Of a stretch of 7,637 bases of DNA, positions 5,437 through 7,637 are shown piece by piece; within the stretch, counting starts at the first letter, position 1, and every line of letters begins with the position of its first letter. The notes below the pieces were generated by a model that was given only the letters and a program-made list of their open reading frames with translations, was not told where the DNA came from and did no database searches. The stretch covers positions 1 through 7,637 of the forward strand of contig DJYF01000008.1 of NCBI GenBank assembly GCA_002450035.1, read 5' to 3'. Source of the stretch: Caryophanales bacterium UBA6985 (GTDB taxonomy: Bacteria > Bacillota_I > Bacilli_A > RF39 > UBA660). The translations under genes were made by a program, and so were the position numbers.

Positions 5437-6291
5437 AATATTTTCGAGTAATTTATCCAAGTTTATTTTTATAATGTCACTATAAACTTTTTTCTTATTA
5501 TATTTAATTGCATTACATTCAAATAAACATAGTAGAGTACTATCCATGATAGTAATTTGTTCCATCATTGCATGCATCTTTATAGATACATGTTTTTCTT
5601 TTCTATAGTCAGTTATATTTTCATCATATCTATATATTTCTAAAACTGAAGGAATAACTTTTCCGAATGATTTACTTACTAATAAATAATTTTCTCCTTT
5701 ATACTCATAAAAACATATTCCTTGTACTCCTCCAAGAAACTTAATAGTTTTATAGGTTTTACTTATTCCACTTTTAACTAAATCGTATTTTTTTAAGATA
5801 CTTTTACTTGTTTCATTATAGTTACCTACATAAAGTTTGTTATTACTCGCATATACATATGCAGCTGTTTTATCATTCCAAATATTAACTAACTCATCTG
5901 ATACATCTACTCTTTTTATAAGAGGATTTATAGTATCAAGCGATAAACTCTTTTGCTCGTATCCTGATATACTTCCTTTTTTATCAGTTATCCAAATAAG
6001 TTTATTTTTATCATCAAATGTTAATCCACCTGCATGTGAGTTATTATATAATTCGCTTATTTTAATAAGCTCTAAGTTTTTATCAAAGGTATATAGTCTA
6101 GTATTATTACCTAGGCTACTATAAGCTGTTATATAAATATTATCTTTTAAATACATTATTCCTTGAGGTACATAATTATCTAAATTAGGTATATTAGATT
6201 TTGCAATTATAAAGTCCTGTATATCTATTTTATTTTTTTTACTTATGGTATTTAAAAATAATTTCATATATCTTATTCCTTGACCAAACAT
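5416..6291 (-). CDS. Beta-propeller-like protein (NHL/SMP-30-type fold, function unknown)
   Basis: The product has 291 residues with repeated strand-turn-strand units typical of beta-propellers. These are VPQGIMYLKDNIYITAYS (41-58), TRLYTFDKNLELIKI (64-78), SHAGGLTFDDKNKLIWITD (85-103), YVYASNNKLYVGNY (145-158), GGVQGICFYEYKGENYLLVS (197-216) and MEQITIMDSTLLCLFE (253-268). The QGI and HAGGL turns recur in a family of Bacillota propeller proteins that I know only as uncharacterised, many of them secreted. This copy shows no convincing signal peptide; the basic N-terminus and short hydrophobic patch (MKLFLNTI) are too weak. Start: minus-strand ATG at 6291-6289 with GGAAGTGA just upstream (6304-6297), chosen over an in-frame TTG at 6306 that overlaps that site. 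It is a single-gene unit convergent with the beta-helix gene. No catalytic or metal motif stands out. Confidence 0.7.
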   Translation of the reverse strand: MFGQGIRYMKLFLNTISKKNKIDIQDFIIAKSNIPNLDNYVPQGIMYLKDNIYITAYSSLGNNTRLYTFDKNLELIKISELYNNSHAGGLTFDDKNKLIWITDKKGSISGYEQKSLSLDTINPLIKRVDVSDELVNIWNDKTAAYVYASNNKLYVGNYNETSKSILKKYDLVKSGISKTYKTIKFLGGVQGICFYEYKGENYLLVSKSFGKVIPSVLEIYRYDENITDYRKEKHVSIKMHAMMEQITIMDSTLLCLFECNAIKYNKKKVYSDIIKINLDKLLENIKRDISI

Positions 6292-6310
6292 AATAATCAC
6301 TTCCAAGTTT

Positions 6311-6319
6311 ATTTTATCA
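6311..6319 (-). promoter_or_regulatory. Extended -10 promoter for the propeller gene
   Basis: On the minus strand TG-A-TAAAAT (6319-6311) lies 19 bases before the ATG at 6291. The predicted start is near 6304, at the ribosome binding site. No good -35 is seen. Confidence 0.5.
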
Positions 6320-6358
6320 TATAAAGCCTTAAAGAACTGATAAATGAGAAGATAAATA

Positions 6359-6367
6359 TGTTATAAT
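6359..6367 (+). promoter_or_regulatory. Extended -10 promoter for the membrane protein-HD gene unit
   Basis: TG-T-TATAAT (6359-6367) is identical to the extended -10 at 2788-2796, and its hexamer ends 21 bases before the ATG at 6389. It is divergent from the minus-strand promoter about 45 bases away. Confidence 0.6.
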
Positions 6368-6388
6368 ACCTAAGAGAAGGTGTTACTG

Positions 6389-6886
6389 ATGGATAATAAA
6401 ATTTCATATTTTAGAGATATATTAACATATTTTATTTTATCTATTATTTCTACTACTATTGCGTATAGTAATTTATTATTAGTAGAAGAAATAGAAAATG
6501 AATATACAGCATATAGAGTATACACTTACTCAGGTGCAAGAGAATACATTGGTTACTTTATTATGTTTGTAGCCATTTATGCTTTAATAGACTTTATTCG
6601 TAGAGTAAATAAGAATTTATATACTAAGGAAGTATATAAGATAATTTTAAAAGAAATTTTATTATTTATATCTATTGGTATATTAACATTTCTTTATTTA
6701 ATAATGCCTTATGTTTTATTAGTTGATATTCCTAATAAAGTAATATATGGTAGTAGGTTTACATTTCTTCTTAAGAATATAATTATTTTCTTACCAGTTG
6801 TTTATTATCTAGTTAGGATAATTATTACTATTAAGAAAAAGATTGATTATGAAAATGGAATAATTGGAGAAGAAGATGAAGAGTAA
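6389..6886 (+). CDS. Small four-helix membrane protein, unknown function
   Basis: The 165-residue integral membrane protein has four predicted helices at about 11-31, 52-70, 87-112 and 126-149. A short basic N-terminus (MDNKISYFRD), the basic loop RRVNKNLYTK after helix 2 and the KKK after helix 4 point to both ends in the cytoplasm. The C-terminus is acidic (EEDEE). No family is recognised and no polar residues suggest a transporter or enzyme. ATG 6389 is chosen over the in-frame GTG at 6380 because AGAAGG (6375-6380) is 8 bases upstream of the ATG and overlaps the GTG. Its last 11 bases overlap the start of the HD-domain gene, so the two are probably translationally coupled and may act together, for example in nucleotide-linked signalling or homeostasis at the membrane; that link is inference from arrangement only. 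Confidence 0.75.
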   Translation: MDNKISYFRDILTYFILSIISTTIAYSNLLLVEEIENEYTAYRVYTYSGAREYIGYFIMFVAIYALIDFIRRVNKNLYTKEVYKIILKEILLFISIGILTFLYLIMPYVLLVDIPNKVIYGSRFTFLLKNIIIFLPVVYYLVRIIITIKKKIDYENGIIGEEDEE

Positions 6887-7523
6887 GAGGATAATAGATT
6901 TTTATTTAATATGTTATAGACTTAAGAACTTAATAAGAACTGGTTGGGTTGATTGGCATCTTAATAAAGATAGAGTAGAGTCAGTTGCAGAACATATATA
7001 TGGTACTCAAATGTTAGCTATTTCTATGTATTCAGAGTTTAACTATGATATAGATTTAGAAAAAGTAATTATGATGCTTGCCGTTCATGAACTAGAAGAA
7101 ACAATAATTGGAGACTTAGTATTCTTTGATGTTACTAAAGAAGAAAAGACCAAAATGGGTCATGATGCAGTAGAAAAAATCTTAAAAGATTTACTTAAGG
7201 GTGAAGAGATTAAACAATATATTTTGGAGTTTGATGGATGTAAGACCAAAGAAGCTAAGTTTGCATATAACTGTGATAAGTTAGAATGTGATATTATGTG
7301 CAAACTATATGATGATGAAGGATTTTTCCCACTTGAATCTATTGAACAAGCGACTCATATAAGTAACCCTAAAGCAAAAGAAATCATAAAAAGTGGGGAA
7401 GCTACTTTATCAGACCTTTGGATATCAAATGATCTAAATGTAATAGATTATGACGATAACTTTAGAGAAGTTGCTAAATATATTAAAAGCAACCATATTA
7501 CGGATAATTTACAAGAAAAATAA
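6876..7523 (+). CDS. HD-superfamily phosphohydrolase, YfbR-like, with an HE variant of the HD motif
   Basis: The 215-residue cytoplasmic protein is of the HD-domain type seen in 5'-deoxynucleotidase YfbR and relatives, which remove phosphate from nucleoside monophosphates using a divalent metal. The features in order are RLKNLIRTGWVDW near the N-terminus, VESVAEH with metal-ligand His40, AVHELEETIIGDL with His71-Glu72, Glu75 and Asp80, and CDKLECD with Asp134 as the last ligand. The normal HD doublet is HE here, while the following E-x-x-x-x-GD pattern of the family is retained. The start is ATG 6876 with GGAG (6866-6869) 6 bases upstream; an in-frame TTG at 6864 is less likely. It overlaps the membrane protein gene by 11 bases, which suggests coupling. 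Its final codons contain the -35 element of prfB. The fold is confident; the substrate, and whether the HE form is active, are not. Confidence 0.82.
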   Translation: MKSKRIIDFYLICYRLKNLIRTGWVDWHLNKDRVESVAEHIYGTQMLAISMYSEFNYDIDLEKVIMMLAVHELEETIIGDLVFFDVTKEEKTKMGHDAVEKILKDLLKGEEIKQYILEFDGCKTKEAKFAYNCDKLECDIMCKLYDDEGFFPLESIEQATHISNPKAKEIIKSGEATLSDLWISNDLNVIDYDDNFREVAKYIKSNHITDNLQEK

Positions 7524-7536
7524 TAAATGATAAAAT
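7508..7536 (+). promoter_or_regulatory. Promoter of prfB
   Basis: TTTACA (7508-7513, five of six consensus bases), 17-base spacer, TAAAAT (7531-7536) with extended TG (7528-7529). The -35 lies inside the end of the HD gene. This is the best two-element promoter in the window. Confidence 0.65.
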
Positions 7537-7555
7537 CAAAGTGAGAGTGACTAAT

Positions 7556-7637
7556 ATGAAAAATGAACTTATTCAAAATTATAAAAATTTATATGAAAAT
7601 ATTATAGACATTGGGAGGTCTCTTTGACTTAGATAGT
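7556..7637 (+). CDS. prfB: Peptide chain release factor 2, 5' end with programmed +1 frameshift (partial)
   Basis: Release factor 2 ends translation at UGA and UAA. Only the first 27 residues lie in the window. The zero frame reads MKNELIQNYKNLYENIIDIG then RSL and stops at TGA 7625-7627. Shifting by +1 at CTT-TGA-C continues DLDS, giving GRSLDLDS, which matches the RF2 N-terminal pattern RGSLDLES of Bacillota. The recoding signals are all present: slippery CTT (7622-7624), TGA followed by C (7625-7628), and an internal Shine-Dalgarno-like GGGAGG (7613-7618) exactly three bases before CTT, the spacing known from E. coli prfB. Low RF2 slows decoding of the TGA and favours the shift, so the gene is autoregulated. 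The start ATG has a moderate site, GTGAGAGTGA (7541-7550). The 23-codon open frame should not be annotated as a separate peptide. Confidence 0.9.
7613..7628 (+). promoter_or_regulatory. prfB +1 ribosomal frameshift site
   Basis: GGGAGG (7613-7618), TCT, CTT (7622-7624), TGA (7625-7627), C (7628). It has the same layout as the conserved RF2 recoding element: an SD-like stimulator, a three-base spacer, the slippery Leu codon and a UGA-C stop in weak context. Confidence 0.92.

Noticed and set aside
5837..6124. 95-residue plus-strand open frame
   Set aside because: It is a shadow inside the propeller gene, with no start signal and a composition typical of an antisense frame.
7556..7627. Independent 23-residue peptide gene
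   Set aside because: The stop is the programmed frameshift TGA of prfB, with all expected recoding signals.

Overview
The window is strongly AT-rich (roughly a quarter G+C by eye) and looks chromosomal, from a low-GC Bacillota, most likely a gut-type Bacilli lineage. The support is Gram-positive-style GGAGG ribosome binding sites, U-tailed hairpin terminators, a SAM-I (S-box) riboswitch with a classical terminator/antiterminator, and a prfB-type +1 frameshift site. The genetic code is standard (table 11). TGA terminates the minus-strand gene, Trp is written TGG, and the window ends in a release factor 2 gene, which code-4 mycoplasmas lack.

Layout. 1-165 is the 3' end of an FtsX/MacB-type ABC permease. 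It is followed by a possible frameshifted membrane-peptide remnant (167-302) and a terminator. 403-1350 encodes a transglutaminase-like cysteine protein, and just after it lies an unrecognised gene interrupted by an in-frame TAA (1363-1752). 1756-1913 holds a promoter, a SAM-I riboswitch and its intrinsic terminator, which control a compact 262-residue S-adenosylmethionine synthetase (1960-2748). 2818-3582 is an unrecognised single-gene unit with its own promoter and terminator. 3695-5407 encodes a membrane-anchored protein with a Cthe_2159-type carbohydrate-binding beta-helix. It converges with a minus-strand beta-propeller-like gene (5416-6291), and one bidirectional hairpin overlaps both gene ends. 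From a divergent promoter region (6305-6388) a two-gene unit runs rightward: a four-helix membrane protein (6389-6886) overlapping an HD-superfamily phosphohydrolase related to YfbR (6876-7523). The window closes with the first codons of prfB (7556 onward), including its complete autoregulatory frameshift site.

The genes do not form one pathway. They are several small transcription units with separate signals. The best-supported regulatory circuits are SAM feedback on the short metK and RF2 feedback on prfB. The points most worth a second look are the miniaturised SAM synthetase with all recognisable catalytic residues kept, a 13-bp pairing that would join the 5' end of its leader to a segment beyond the terminator, the nonsense-interrupted gene at 1363-1752, and the HD-to-HE change in the phosphohydrolase. 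I did not find a convincing undescribed multi-gene system, mobile element or CRISPR array.
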